Shown: positions 1 to 6,308 of the stretch, in pieces
Layout: each line of letters starts with the position of its first letter
How positions within the stretch are numbered: the stretch's first letter is position 1
Virus record (IMG/VR): IMGVR_UViG_3300034998_000069
Coordinates: 1-20,507 of that record
Origin: a virus
DNA: 20,507 nucleotides
Reading direction: 5' to 3' (one strand)
Translations under genes and position numbers: made by a program
Notes under the pieces: model-generated
Databases searched by the model: none
What the model saw: the letters and a program-made list of their open reading frames with translations, nothing else
What the model was told of the DNA's origin: nothing

Positions 1-42
1 AATTAAAGCCTTAAAGCTAGTTTGCTTGCATAATTTTGCAGC

Positions 43-2169
43 ATGGCACTAGGTTTAGGATTAGGTATAGGAAAAGGATTTCGCAAGGCTCTGTCTATCG
101 TAAAGATGAACCTCCAACTATGGCTCGGCTTTGAAAAGAGCGAGGTTATAGGGAGTGAGTTGGTTGTTAATGGAGATTTTGAAACAGATTCTGATTGGGT
201 TAAAACAGGAGGAGCTACTACAACAGGTGGTGTCGGGTTTTTAGACAACTCTCCTGCATCTTCATTATCTCAAAATATACTCACCATTGGAGATATTTAT
301 CGGTACACTTTAATAGCTAAAAGCGATTCAGGTAGTGGGGATTTAAAAATGTCTGATGGTACTACACTTCATAGGACTATAGATAATGTACCAACAGAAT
401 TCACTTCATATAGTGGCTCTTTTGTAGCTGATAATACTTCGCTTACTTTCTCGGAAAGTGGAGCAGGTGATATATCTATCGACAATGTATCCGTAAAAGA
501 AGTAACCCAATTCGCTAAAGACAAATCGACCAACACGAACAACGCTAAGTTGTTTACAGGTAAGGCGTTGAGCTTTAATGGGAATGATGCGGTTACAGAC
601 TTTGGTAATCCAAACATTAATCTAAAGTCTATTTGTTTTTGGGTTAATTTAGGCACAACAACTGAGCAGATTATTAACTTAACTGCAACGCAATCGATTG
701 AAGTAGTTAGTGGGGTTATTACACTTAACGGAACTTGGTCTAATTCAAATATATATGTTGATGGTATTAATACAACTTCGATAGGAACAACTCATCAAAG
801 AGTGGTAGTAACAACAGACACGAATATATTAGTAAGTGATTTAGAGTTTGCTCGTATTGGTTCGGATTACGGCTCTTTAGATTTAGCAGATGTACAAATA
901 TATGATGCTGAATTTACTTTAGCAGATTCTTTATTAGACTACAACAACCCTAATCATTTAATATTCGATATTGGTGGTTCTATTTCTCTATCTAATCTGA
1001 AAGGATATTGGGCGTTGAGTGAAGGTGCTGGTGATTTCGCTTATAATAGTGCGGTTGCATTGGGTTCTGAGGAGGTTGTTAATGGTGATTTTGCTACTAA
1101 TATCATCGGATGGACTGGAAGCGACGCAGCAGCAGAACTAGAATGGGATAGCGGAAGGATTAAGGTAACAAACGGAGATGGTTCAGCAGCAGGGGTGGTT
1201 TCAACCGCGATTAATGTTGAAATTGGAAAAACTTATTTGTTTGGCTTCGAAAGTTCTCAAGGCACTTCGGTAAACGAATCAACATCATTCGGATTTGGTA
1301 CTTCTACAACGAATGTAAATAAATTTTGGCTTACTGGCGCGTCAGGTTTCACAACTGATGGCTTGCATACGTATATGTATACATCAGACTTTACGGGCAC
1401 TGGATATGTTGTAGTTAAAAATGCAACCATTATTATCAACGAGTATATGTTCTTTGACAACATATCCGTAAAAGAAGTTTCGGTAGGAACAATCAACGGA
1501 GCTACTCCAGTCTTAGCACAAGCAACAATCCCACAACTAGGATTAATGGATTGGGCGAAGTCTACGGTAGGCTCTGATGAGATTACTTTAGTACAAGCAC
1601 CTAATAACGAGGGCTACGATATACTAGGCAATGCGCTAAGACTGCGTGAGAACGCTTTTAACCTTGACGGTTCGGGTTATGGTCAAGTGGCTGATGATGA
1701 TTCGCTTGACTTTGGTACAGGTGATTTTAGTATTGAGTGTTGGTTAAAGATTGGCGAAGCTAATGCTGAGAGAATTATAGATAAGAGAGATGGTTCAAGT
1801 GGTTATACATTATATCGCACATCTTCAAATGTGTTAAAGTTAGAATTGAATGATGGTACGGGTAATAGTGGCTTCACTATTTCAAGTGCACAAAGTTCGG
1901 GAGTTTGGGTTCACGTTGCTGTGGTAGGTGTTCGCGATGGGGATGCAACTTGTTATATAGATGCAGATGCAGAAACACCGATAAGTATATCGGGAAAATC
2001 GGGTAACTTAGACTCATCTTCTCCGTTAATTATTGGAGCTGATGCGCCTTTAGGGGACACGTTATTCTCAACAGACATCATAGACGATGTACGAATCTAC
2101 AACAGAGCATTATCATCAGACGAAGTAGAGCAAAACTACAAAGCGGGCAAATCAAAACATAAGAACTAA
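43..2169 (+). CDS. LamG/carbohydrate-binding domain phage surface protein (tail fibre-like)
   Basis: 708 aa, probably a receptor- or glycan-binding structural protein of the virion tail. Two similar modules can be seen. Residues 37-156 (SELVVNGDFETDSDW ... IDNVSVKEV) resemble a CBM_4_9-like beta-sandwich, followed by a degenerate LamG-like stretch at about 174-300. The CBM-like module recurs at 341-480 (SEEVVNGDFATN ... FDNISVKEV) and is followed by a better LamG/concanavalin-A-like domain at about 536-700 (NLDGSGYGQVADDDSLDFG, FSIECWLKI, WVHVAVV, IDDVRIYNRALSSDE). The first 30 residues are glycine-rich and amphipathic and may be the attachment segment. An in-frame stop lies at 4-6 and ATG 43 is the first start after it, so the gene is complete. 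It heads the lysis genes and overlaps the next one by one base (TAATG). The binding role is inferred from domain type and position. Confidence 0.8.
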   Translation: MALGLGLGIGKGFRKALSIVKMNLQLWLGFEKSEVIGSELVVNGDFETDSDWVKTGGATTTGGVGFLDNSPASSLSQNILTIGDIYRYTLIAKSDSGSGDLKMSDGTTLHRTIDNVPTEFTSYSGSFVADNTSLTFSESGAGDISIDNVSVKEVTQFAKDKSTNTNNAKLFTGKALSFNGNDAVTDFGNPNINLKSICFWVNLGTTTEQIINLTATQSIEVVSGVITLNGTWSNSNIYVDGINTTSIGTTHQRVVVTTDTNILVSDLEFARIGSDYGSLDLADVQIYDAEFTLADSLLDYNNPNHLIFDIGGSISLSNLKGYWALSEGAGDFAYNSAVALGSEEVVNGDFATNIIGWTGSDAAAELEWDSGRIKVTNGDGSAAGVVSTAINVEIGKTYLFGFESSQGTSVNESTSFGFGTSTTNVNKFWLTGASGFTTDGLHTYMYTSDFTGTGYVVVKNATIIINEYMFFDNISVKEVSVGTINGATPVLAQATIPQLGLMDWAKSTVGSDEITLVQAPNNEGYDILGNALRLRENAFNLDGSGYGQVADDDSLDFGTGDFSIECWLKIGEANAERIIDKRDGSSGYTLYRTSSNVLKLELNDGTGNSGFTISSAQSSGVWVHVAVVGVRDGDATCYIDADAETPISISGKSGNLDSSSPLIIGADAPLGDTLFSTDIIDDVRIYNRALSSDEVEQNYKAGKSKHKN

Positions 2170-2516
2170 TGAGAGGAAACATATTTTTAGCGGTTCCAGT
2201 AGAAAATGTAAACGATTTAGTACCGATAGATCGCTACAATTATCAGGAACAAATCTCGGAAGAAGAAACGGTTACTCATCACCCTACATGGGCAGAGATG
2301 GGCGCGCGTAACAAACGCAAGTACGGTGCTGTTTTGGAAAAGAAATACTTGGGAAAAGTGTATCACATTTTCGAGATTGGCGCGAGTTGGTTAAATGGCG
2401 AAGTCAGTACTTTAATTGCTTTAGGTAATGGCAAAGCTGCTCCAGCCTTTACATTGTTAGAGGCGGCAGAGGTGCGTACATTTAACTGGGATGTTGATCC
2501 AAATGAAACACTTTAA
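2169..2516 (+). CDS. Conserved-looking phage protein of unknown function
   Basis: 115 aa, not recognised. It is soluble, with no membrane segment or signal peptide, and moderately charged. The N-terminus has a hydrophobic strand (MRGNIFLAVPVENV), the middle is rich in basic and aromatic residues (NKRKYGAVLEKKYLGKVYHIFEIG) and the C-terminus is acidic. It sits between the tail surface protein and the lysis genes and is joined to both by TAATG stop/start overlaps, so it is probably translated by coupling within the late operon. A role as a small tail accessory protein or fibre chaperone would suit the position, but nothing in the sequence proves it. Confidence 0.7.
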   Translation: MRGNIFLAVPVENVNDLVPIDRYNYQEQISEEETVTHHPTWAEMGARNKRKYGAVLEKKYLGKVYHIFEIGASWLNGEVSTLIALGNGKAAPAFTLLEAAEVRTFNWDVDPNETL

Positions 2517-2737
2517 TGCCTAACGAATTCTCACATATCAAGTCTATGTTTTCTTCAGTTTTTACCATTAGCGTAGGGCTTATGCAGTTTGTGGATGCTA
2601 TATCGCCCATATTGGGTTTGTTGGCTGTTGGCTTGGGTGTGGCTGGTGGTGTTCGTACCTATCAAGTTAAGGGCTTAGAAAAGGAGTTGAAAGAACTGGA
2701 GTTAGAGAAACTGAGAAAAGACAATGAGCAAACTTAA
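2516..2737 (+). CDS. Small membrane protein, holin-like
   Basis: 73 aa. Residues about 12-45 form a long hydrophobic stretch, glycine/alanine/valine-rich at its end (ILGLLAVGLGVAGGV), enough for one long or two short membrane helices. It is followed by a highly charged heptad-like tail (KGLEKELKELELEKLRKDNEQ, about 52-72) that should form a cytoplasmic coiled coil. Small size, membrane segment, charged C-terminus and placement directly upstream of the amidase (14-base overlap) make it a holin or holin-like lysis protein. Holins have no diagnostic motif, so the function is inferred from context. It could also be a membrane anchor for the neighbouring unknown protein. Confidence 0.65.
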   Translation: MPNEFSHIKSMFSSVFTISVGLMQFVDAISPILGLLAVGLGVAGGVRTYQVKGLEKELKELELEKLRKDNEQT

Positions 2738-3197
2738 ATATTTAATCATTCATTGCACCGATACACCCGAAGGTAGAGCGGTGAGTTCTGCGGATATTCG
2801 GCAATGGCATATCGTAGAAAATGGCTGGTCTAAAGTGGGCTATTCTGATATGATCCATTTAGATGGAATGCTAGAAAACCTTACACCATTTAACCAGGAC
2901 AATACCGTTGACAACTTCGAAATTACAAACGGAGCTCGAGGCTATAACGGTGTGACTAGGCACTTGGTTTATGTTGGTGGTCGTAGAGGTGGAAAGCCAA
3001 GCGATACGCGAACCAATGAGCAATGGGATGCGTTGGAAACTTATGTGCGCTATATGGTGTTAAGGCATCCGGATATACAAGTGGCTGGCCATAACCAATT
3101 CTCTTCCAAAGATTGCCCCTCGTTTGATGTGCCATATTGGTTGGAGAGTATTTGTGTAGAAGAACAAAATATTTACAGAGAAAATAAATCACTATGA
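2724..3197 (+). CDS. N-acetylmuramoyl-L-alanine amidase (T7 lysozyme/PGRP type endolysin)
   Basis: 157 aa endolysin expected to cut the amide bond between N-acetylmuramic acid and L-alanine in peptidoglycan at the end of the lytic cycle. The zinc site of Amidase_2/T7 lysozyme is visible: His10 (LIIHCTDTPEGR), His123 and Cys131 (GHNQFSSKDCPSFDV). The catalytic positions are Tyr40 (VGYSDMIH) and Lys129. The His-to-Cys spacing of eight and the Lys two residues before the Cys match T7 lysozyme (H17, Y46, H122, K128, C130). There is no signal peptide, so export would depend on a holin, and candidates lie on both sides. The start overlaps the upstream gene by 14 bases; the stop overlaps the next start (ATGA). 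Confidence 0.93.
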   Translation: MSKLKYLIIHCTDTPEGRAVSSADIRQWHIVENGWSKVGYSDMIHLDGMLENLTPFNQDNTVDNFEITNGARGYNGVTRHLVYVGGRRGGKPSDTRTNEQWDALETYVRYMVLRHPDIQVAGHNQFSSKDCPSFDVPYWLESICVEEQNIYRENKSL

Positions 3198-3451
3198 AAA
3201 AGAAGTTTTTAGATACCCTAGTCGGGCGCGTATTCGTAGGTGCTTTAGGTGCCGTTCCTTATGTGGGCAAAGATATTCAAAACGAATTAAAGCAAAACGT
3301 AGCTTCACCCATTGCGGGCGAAGGTAGTGTAGATTATGCACGTTTATTCGGTTACCTAATGGTGGGTGCTTTGTTCGTGCTAAAGATTCTCGATATAATT
3401 ACCTGGGAAGATTTAGAAGCCTTTATCAAAATCATTTTCAAACTTGATTAA
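3194..3451 (+). CDS. Small single-pass membrane protein, possible second lysis protein
   Basis: 85 aa. Residues about 48-70 (LFGYLMVGALFVLKILDII) form a clear transmembrane helix. The N-terminal half is amphipathic and basic at its start (MKKKFLDTLVGRVFVGALG). It is the last gene of the rightward late operon, coupled to the amidase by an ATGA overlap, so a holin, antiholin or spanin-like lysis role is plausible but unproven. Its TAA stop interlocks with the stop of the convergent integrase gene: the two share the four bases TTAA at 3448-3451. No hairpin terminator can therefore lie between the late operon and the integrase gene. Confidence 0.65.
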   Translation: MKKKFLDTLVGRVFVGALGAVPYVGKDIQNELKQNVASPIAGEGSVDYARLFGYLMVGALFVLKILDIITWEDLEAFIKIIFKLD

Positions 3452-4701
3452 ACCACTTTAAGGTGCGCATCTTTAAAGAATGGATGTTGGGCAATTCGCT
3501 CAGCTATTTGTAGAGGTGTTACTTTAATGTACTTCAAGAAATTATTTTCGGTAGTGTGTCCGCTTATCGCCATAATGTCTATCGAGTTCATTCCGTTTAA
3601 ATAGGCGTTTGTACAGAAGCTTCGGCGCGCTGTATGTGTACATATTTTAGAGTACTTTTCTACCCGCTTTTGCACCTTCAAACCTCCAATGGTTTTATTG
3701 TCGTCTACCATTTCGTATAAACCAATCTGTTTACCCAGCTCTTTAATGATGTCGTTAATCTTTTGCGGAGGAATGCTTTTAGGCGGTGTGCCGTCGCGTT
3801 TTTCTAAAATAGATTCTACGATAGGGTGAAGAGGTATAATTACTACACGCCCAGTTTTTAGAGTCTCCTTTTTAATGTATCGGAAGTTGCCATTGTCGTA
3901 TATGTTATCTTCGGTAAGATGGGTATAATCCGAAACACGAAGTCCTGTAAAAGCGCCTATTAAAAATAGATCGCGTGCAATAGCATCGTACTCTTTTACA
4001 ATAGGCATATCGTAAAATTGTTTTAGCTCGCCTTCGGTCAGGTAAATATTATCAACTTCTTCTCTGAGTACCTTAAAGCGCTTACTCTTATAAGCTAAGT
4101 TGGTGTTGATGCCCTCATCCGTAGCATCATTTAAAACAGTCTTCAATACTTTTATGTGCTTACCTATATAGTTCAGACTATGGTTACGCTCTTCCAGGAA
4201 CTCTATAAAGTTGTAGTAGAAATCTAAGTCAATAGTATTGAAGTTGATTTTAGCGCGGTAGAGGTGGTATTGTTTAAAGTTCTTATACAATGTTCGGTAG
4301 GTTCTAACGGTGCTTAGTCTTATGCGTTTCTCGGCTTTCTCGTTATAGTCAGCAAAGTATTCCATAAAGGAAATTTTAGCAGATGGATTTTCACCGCGCT
4401 TTAAAAAGCCGTCCATCTTTACACGTAGCAAATCATTATCTACATATCCATGCGCAGAGAGTAATTCGGCATAGGCTTTAAATATAAAGGGTTCAATCTT
4501 CCGAATAGTGTCATTGATGATGTCGCGCTCCATAACCTCGGTTGTGTTTTTCACGATCTCTTTTTGAGCATTCCAGAATTTAGGTAGGACTTTGAATTTT
4601 GTTGGGTAGTAAAATCGTAATGCTCCGCTTCTAAAAAAAACATAAATAGAATTCGGTTTATCTTTTTTTGAGCCTCTAATAATAAACTTTAAGGTTGCCA
4701 T
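3448..4701 (-). CDS. int: Tyrosine recombinase, phage integrase
   Basis: 417 aa, expected to catalyse site-specific recombination between attP and the host attB. Residues 1-80 look like the Bacteroidetes arm-DNA-binding domain (KFIIRGSKKDKPNSIYVFFR). Residues about 108-205 are the SAM-like core-binding domain (ISFMEYFADYNEKAEKR) and 215-410 the catalytic domain. The active-site set is complete: Arg255 (TGLRVSDYTHL), Lys282 on the beta-hairpin (KTGRV), His356 and Arg359 (THTARRSF), His381 (ISGHTTENNFLKY) and nucleophile Tyr391. The length is normal for the family. It reads towards the late operon, and the repressor lies upstream on the same strand, 284 bases away. I see no strong promoter of its own; a CAAAGGTA at 4806-4813 gives a -7-like TACCTTTG on the minus strand. 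Confidence 0.96.
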   Translation of the reverse strand: MATLKFIIRGSKKDKPNSIYVFFRSGALRFYYPTKFKVLPKFWNAQKEIVKNTTEVMERDIINDTIRKIEPFIFKAYAELLSAHGYVDNDLLRVKMDGFLKRGENPSAKISFMEYFADYNEKAEKRIRLSTVRTYRTLYKNFKQYHLYRAKINFNTIDLDFYYNFIEFLEERNHSLNYIGKHIKVLKTVLNDATDEGINTNLAYKSKRFKVLREEVDNIYLTEGELKQFYDMPIVKEYDAIARDLFLIGAFTGLRVSDYTHLTEDNIYDNGNFRYIKKETLKTGRVVIIPLHPIVESILEKRDGTPPKSIPPQKINDIIKELGKQIGLYEMVDDNKTIGGLKVQKRVEKYSKICTHTARRSFCTNAYLNGMNSIDIMAISGHTTENNFLKYIKVTPLQIAERIAQHPFFKDAHLKVV

Positions 4702-4727
4702 AATTTAGTGGTTTTATAGTGATTCCT

Positions 4728-4753
4728 TTTTTGCTGCTATTTTTGCTGCTATT
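4728..4753. repeat. 26-bp direct repeat copy 1 (two 12-bp units), left side of candidate attP
   Basis: Two tandem copies of TTTTTGCTGCTA plus TT, identical over 26 bases to the copy at 4957-4982. It begins 27 bases upstream of the integrase start. The arrangement suggests integrase arm-type binding sites. This copy also supplies the -33 element of a rightward promoter. Confidence 0.85.
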
Positions 4754-4760
4754 ATCTTTG
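4730..4760 (+). promoter_or_regulatory. Bacteroidetes-type promoter for the small ORF at 4795
   Basis: TTTG at 4730-4733, a 19-base gap, then TATCTTTG at 4753-4760. This fits the Bacteroidetes sigma-ABfr consensus (TTTG or TTG, about 19 bases, TAnnTTTG) exactly. The start of transcription would be near 4767, giving a leader of about 28 bases before the ATG at 4795. It is the best promoter match I found in the window. The second repeat copy at 4957 has the same -33 part, but its downstream TATCTACA does not match the -7 box. Confidence 0.6.
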
Positions 4761-4794
4761 TAGTTAATAACTATCAATAAGCTAAATACAAACA

Positions 4795-4926
4795 ATGATT
4801 AGCATCAAAGGTATGTCTTTTGCGGTTAATATAAAGGCTTGTGTATGTTTTATTACCTTTTTAGACATTATCAATGCTAACAAATCTTTGTACGCTTCCG
4901 ACCTCACCCATTACCAAGAACCCTAG
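4795..4926 (+). CDS. Possible 43-aa small protein (or small RNA) in the attP region
   Basis: Open frame of 43 codons starting MISIKGMSFAVNIK and ending DLTHYQEP, with a moderately hydrophobic centre (KACVCFITFLDII). It has a consensus promoter upstream (4730-4760), and its TAG stop lies inside the stem of a strong terminator (4921-4945). The unit is thus a complete transcript of about 180 bases between integrase and repressor, oriented opposite to both. Whether the peptide or the RNA is the product is unclear. The last codons may also be the 3' end of a host gene carried in attP, as happens when a phage integrates at a gene end and restores it. I do not recognise the peptide. Confidence 0.4.
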   Translation: MISIKGMSFAVNIKACVCFITFLDIINANKSLYASDLTHYQEP

Positions 4927-4945
4927 CAAACGCTAGGGTTTTTTT
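4921..4945 (+). terminator. Intrinsic terminator
   Basis: Perfect 7-bp stem CCCTAGC / GCTAGGG with an AAAC loop (4921-4938), followed by seven T (4939-4945). It is a textbook rho-independent terminator for plus-strand transcription and closes the small ORF unit at 4795-4926. It also stops rightward readthrough before the repressor gene. Confidence 0.85.
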
Positions 4946-4956
4946 ATGCTTGTATA

Positions 4957-4982
4957 TTTTTGCTGCTATTTTTGCTGCTATT
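4957..4982. repeat. 26-bp direct repeat copy 2, right side of candidate attP
   Basis: Same 26 bases as at 4728-4753, again two 12-bp units of TTTTTGCTGCTA in the same orientation, 203 bases away from the end of copy 1. It lies just downstream of the repressor stop codon (4986-4988, minus strand). Together the pair brackets the terminator and small ORF, the expected layout of arm sites around an attP core. Confidence 0.85.
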
Positions 4983-4985
4983 TAT

Positions 4986-5624
4986 CTACAGTCTACTCAA
5001 TACTCCTTTCACTTCCCACACGCCTTCGATGTCGTTCTTTAAGACGTTTACGGGCGGGTAATTCGAATTACTGCTCGTTAATACGATGGTCGTATCCTTA
5101 ACAGTCATTCGACGAAGGATTAATTCTCCAGCAATATCGATTAAGAAAATGTGCCCCCAATTGGTGAAGGGATTTATTAAAGTCTTTTTGATCGCTAAGA
5201 AATCCCCTTGGTTAATTTCGGGCTGCATAGCATCGGTATCACACGGGCGTATCAGTTCACAATCTGTAATCGATTGAATAGATGCAGGCGAAAGTTTATC
5301 GGTGTAATCTTTATCCTTTAATTGCGAAGCTGAAGAAGATATAGGTGCCATTACTGTAGGGGTGAACTCACCTAAGACTGGGATATTATCTTGTAACCTA
5401 TTAAGCATTCTACCATTCCCAGTTACAATCCAATTCATATTTACTTGAGGAAGTAATTTTGCAAAATCTTCTAAGAAGCCACAACTAGGCTTAGACCTAC
5501 TGCGCATAATGTTATATACGCGTGTGTTTCCTTTATAGTTTAACGCAATTGTTAAGCTATTAGAGTTGTAACCGTAATGTTCAATCACTTTTACAACGCG
5601 CTGATTTATAGCGAGTTCTTTCAT
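4986..5624 (-). CDS. CI-like repressor: HTH plus S24/LexA-like domain lacking catalytic residues
   Basis: 212 aa, probably the lysogeny repressor. Residues 5-75 form an HTH domain of the kind common in Bacteroidetes phage repressors, ending in the typical MNWIVTGNG turn. Residues about 120-210 match the S24/LexA C-terminal dimerisation fold (TDAMQPEINQGDFLAIKK, then ELILRRMTVKDTTIVLTSSN). The Ser of the usual GDSM motif is Ala132, and the catalytic Lys is replaced by Arg171, so RecA-stimulated self-cleavage should be impossible. It lies upstream of integrase on the same strand and diverges from the early operon. A promoter with -7 TATGTTTG (5652-5659) would give a leader of about 20 bases. 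Confidence 0.88.
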   Translation of the reverse strand: MKELAINQRVVKVIEHYGYNSNSLTIALNYKGNTRVYNIMRSRSKPSCGFLEDFAKLLPQVNMNWIVTGNGRMLNRLQDNIPVLGEFTPTVMAPISSSASQLKDKDYTDKLSPASIQSITDCELIRPCDTDAMQPEINQGDFLAIKKTLINPFTNWGHIFLIDIAGELILRRMTVKDTTIVLTSSNSNYPPVNVLKNDIEGVWEVKGVLSRL

Positions 5625-5644
5625 TGTTGAAAAGAGTGTTTAAA

Positions 5645-5772
5645 ACTAACGCAAACATAAGTTGCATAATAACAACAAATGTTAGTATACTTGCCTAGTA
5701 TTAAATATTTGTACTAACAAAAGTAACAAAAAAAAATGTATAATTCCTAATTGTTTTATCCTGGTAGTTAGT
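5645..5772. promoter_or_regulatory. Putative operator region with alternating half-sites
   Basis: The hexamer ACTAAC or its complement GTTAGT occurs four times in alternating orientation: ACTAAC 5645-5650, GTTAGT 5681-5686, ACTAAC 5713-5718, GTTAGT 5767-5772. The middle pair belongs to a perfect 8-bp inverted repeat, TGTTAGTA (5680-5687) and TACTAACA (5712-5719). They lie in the divergent region between repressor and early operon, where CI/Cro-type operators are expected. The rest of 5773-5940 is AT-rich. It holds a 6-bp inverted repeat AAACAC/GTGTTT (5852-5872) and no exact rightward -33/-7 pair. Confidence 0.4.
5652..5679 (-). promoter_or_regulatory. Putative repressor promoter
   Basis: Read on the minus strand: TTTG (5676-5679), 16 bases, then TATGTTTG (5652-5659), close to the Bacteroidetes -33/-7 consensus though the gap is shorter than the usual 19. 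Transcription would start near 5645, about 20 bases before the repressor ATG (5622-5624). GTTAGT/ACTAAC half-sites lie at both edges, which would suit autoregulation. Confidence 0.45.
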
Positions 5773-5940
5773 GGTTTAAGTATTTTTTGTAGTGAATATC
5801 AAGGCGTAGTAAGCGAAATAAAATTGCGTTTAAGTTTAATTAAGTGTGTAAAAACACATGGAATTCGTGTTTAAACGAAACATTTATACTGTTTGTTACC
5901 TTTTTTTTGGAATATAATAACAACATAAATTAGTATTTGA

Positions 5941-6177
5941 ATGAAAGTTTTTAAAATTGATGGTCAAAACCTTATCGAAAGTGATAGATGGAAGCTCAGA
6001 ATGCTACGAGCGAAGGCTGGATTGCCAAAAGATATTGGCTATGTCGCCTTATTTCGACACTACTATCCAAAGAATGGAATCGAAGACTGGTCGCTCAGAA
6101 ATGTGTGGGGATTAAAAGTAGTGATTCCCGAAGTGATAGAATCTTTTGAGGCAATAAGCGAGAACCTAAAGCAATGA
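5941..6177 (+). CDS. Small putative DNA-binding protein, first early gene (Cro-like position)
   Basis: 78 aa. The central part (LPKDIGYVALFRHYYP ... DWSLRNVWGLKVVIPEVIESFEAI) follows the pattern of small Bacteroidetes phage HTH proteins: a 'LPK-Y' start, a turn, a helix resembling IxxVwxG, then a C-terminal helix. A DNA-binding role is therefore likely but not certain. It is the first gene of the rightward early operon, directly opposite the repressor, where Cro or an early activator usually sits. ATG 5941 is the only reasonable start. Its TGA stop overlaps the start of a 19-codon mini-ORF (ATGA at 6174-6177). Confidence 0.65.
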   Translation: MKVFKIDGQNLIESDRWKLRMLRAKAGLPKDIGYVALFRHYYPKNGIEDWSLRNVWGLKVVIPEVIESFEAISENLKQ

Positions 6178-6233
6178 TCGTAATCCAGACCACTAAAGAA
6201 ATGTTATTGAAACTAATAAAAGCATCCAAATAA
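6174..6233 (+). CDS. 19-codon mini-ORF coupled to the first early gene
   Basis: The frame reads MIVIQTTKEMLLKLIKASK then TAA, starting in the ATGA overlap with the preceding gene. The sequence resembles the first residues of small HTH/excisionase-like phage proteins, so it may be the remnant of a truncated gene or a real leader peptide. It is followed at once by a hairpin (6236-6257). Confidence 0.3.
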   Translation: MIVIQTTKEMLLKLIKASK

Positions 6234-6235
6234 AA

Positions 6236-6257
6236 AAGACGAGCCGCCGCCCGTCTT
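6236..6257 (+). terminator. Hairpin in the early leader, possible terminator or attenuator
   Basis: AAGACG (6236-6241) pairs with CGTCTT (6252-6257) around a GC-rich loop that can extend the stem by GC/GC past one A-C mismatch. The tail CTTCTTAT is only partly T-rich, so it may be a weak terminator or an attenuator between the first early gene and SSB. The A-run before it would give a similar signal on the other strand. Confidence 0.4.
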
Positions 6258-6266
6258 CTTATACCA

Positions 6267-6308
6267 ATGACTAAGCGATTAAACTTAGTGCAAGCCAAAG
6301 ATATATGA
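6267..6308 (+). CDS. 13-codon mini-ORF upstream of the 55-aa gene
   Basis: Reads MTKRLNLVQAKDI then TGA, with the stop overlapping the next start (ATGA, 6305-6308). Its first six codons and the bases before them closely match the start of the winged-helix gene at 6875 (MTQRLN), 22 of 26 bases over 6259-6284 versus 6867-6892. It is either a coupling leader peptide or a duplicated and truncated gene start. Confidence 0.3.
   Translation: MTKRLNLVQAKDI

Noticed and set aside
31-38. TAATTTTG resembling a -7 promoter box just before the first gene
   Set aside because: No TTG at a proper distance upstream, and the start of transcription would fall on the ATG; the gene is likely part of a longer late operon.
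4880-4925. Possible tRNA 3' end before the terminator (...ACCCATTACCA)
   Set aside because: No GTTCRAnnC T-loop or matching acceptor stem can be found, so a tRNA fragment is not supported; an ordinary gene end remains possible.
5086-5277. Plus-strand open frame inside the repressor gene
   Set aside because: Antisense shadow of a well-supported coding frame, with no family features.
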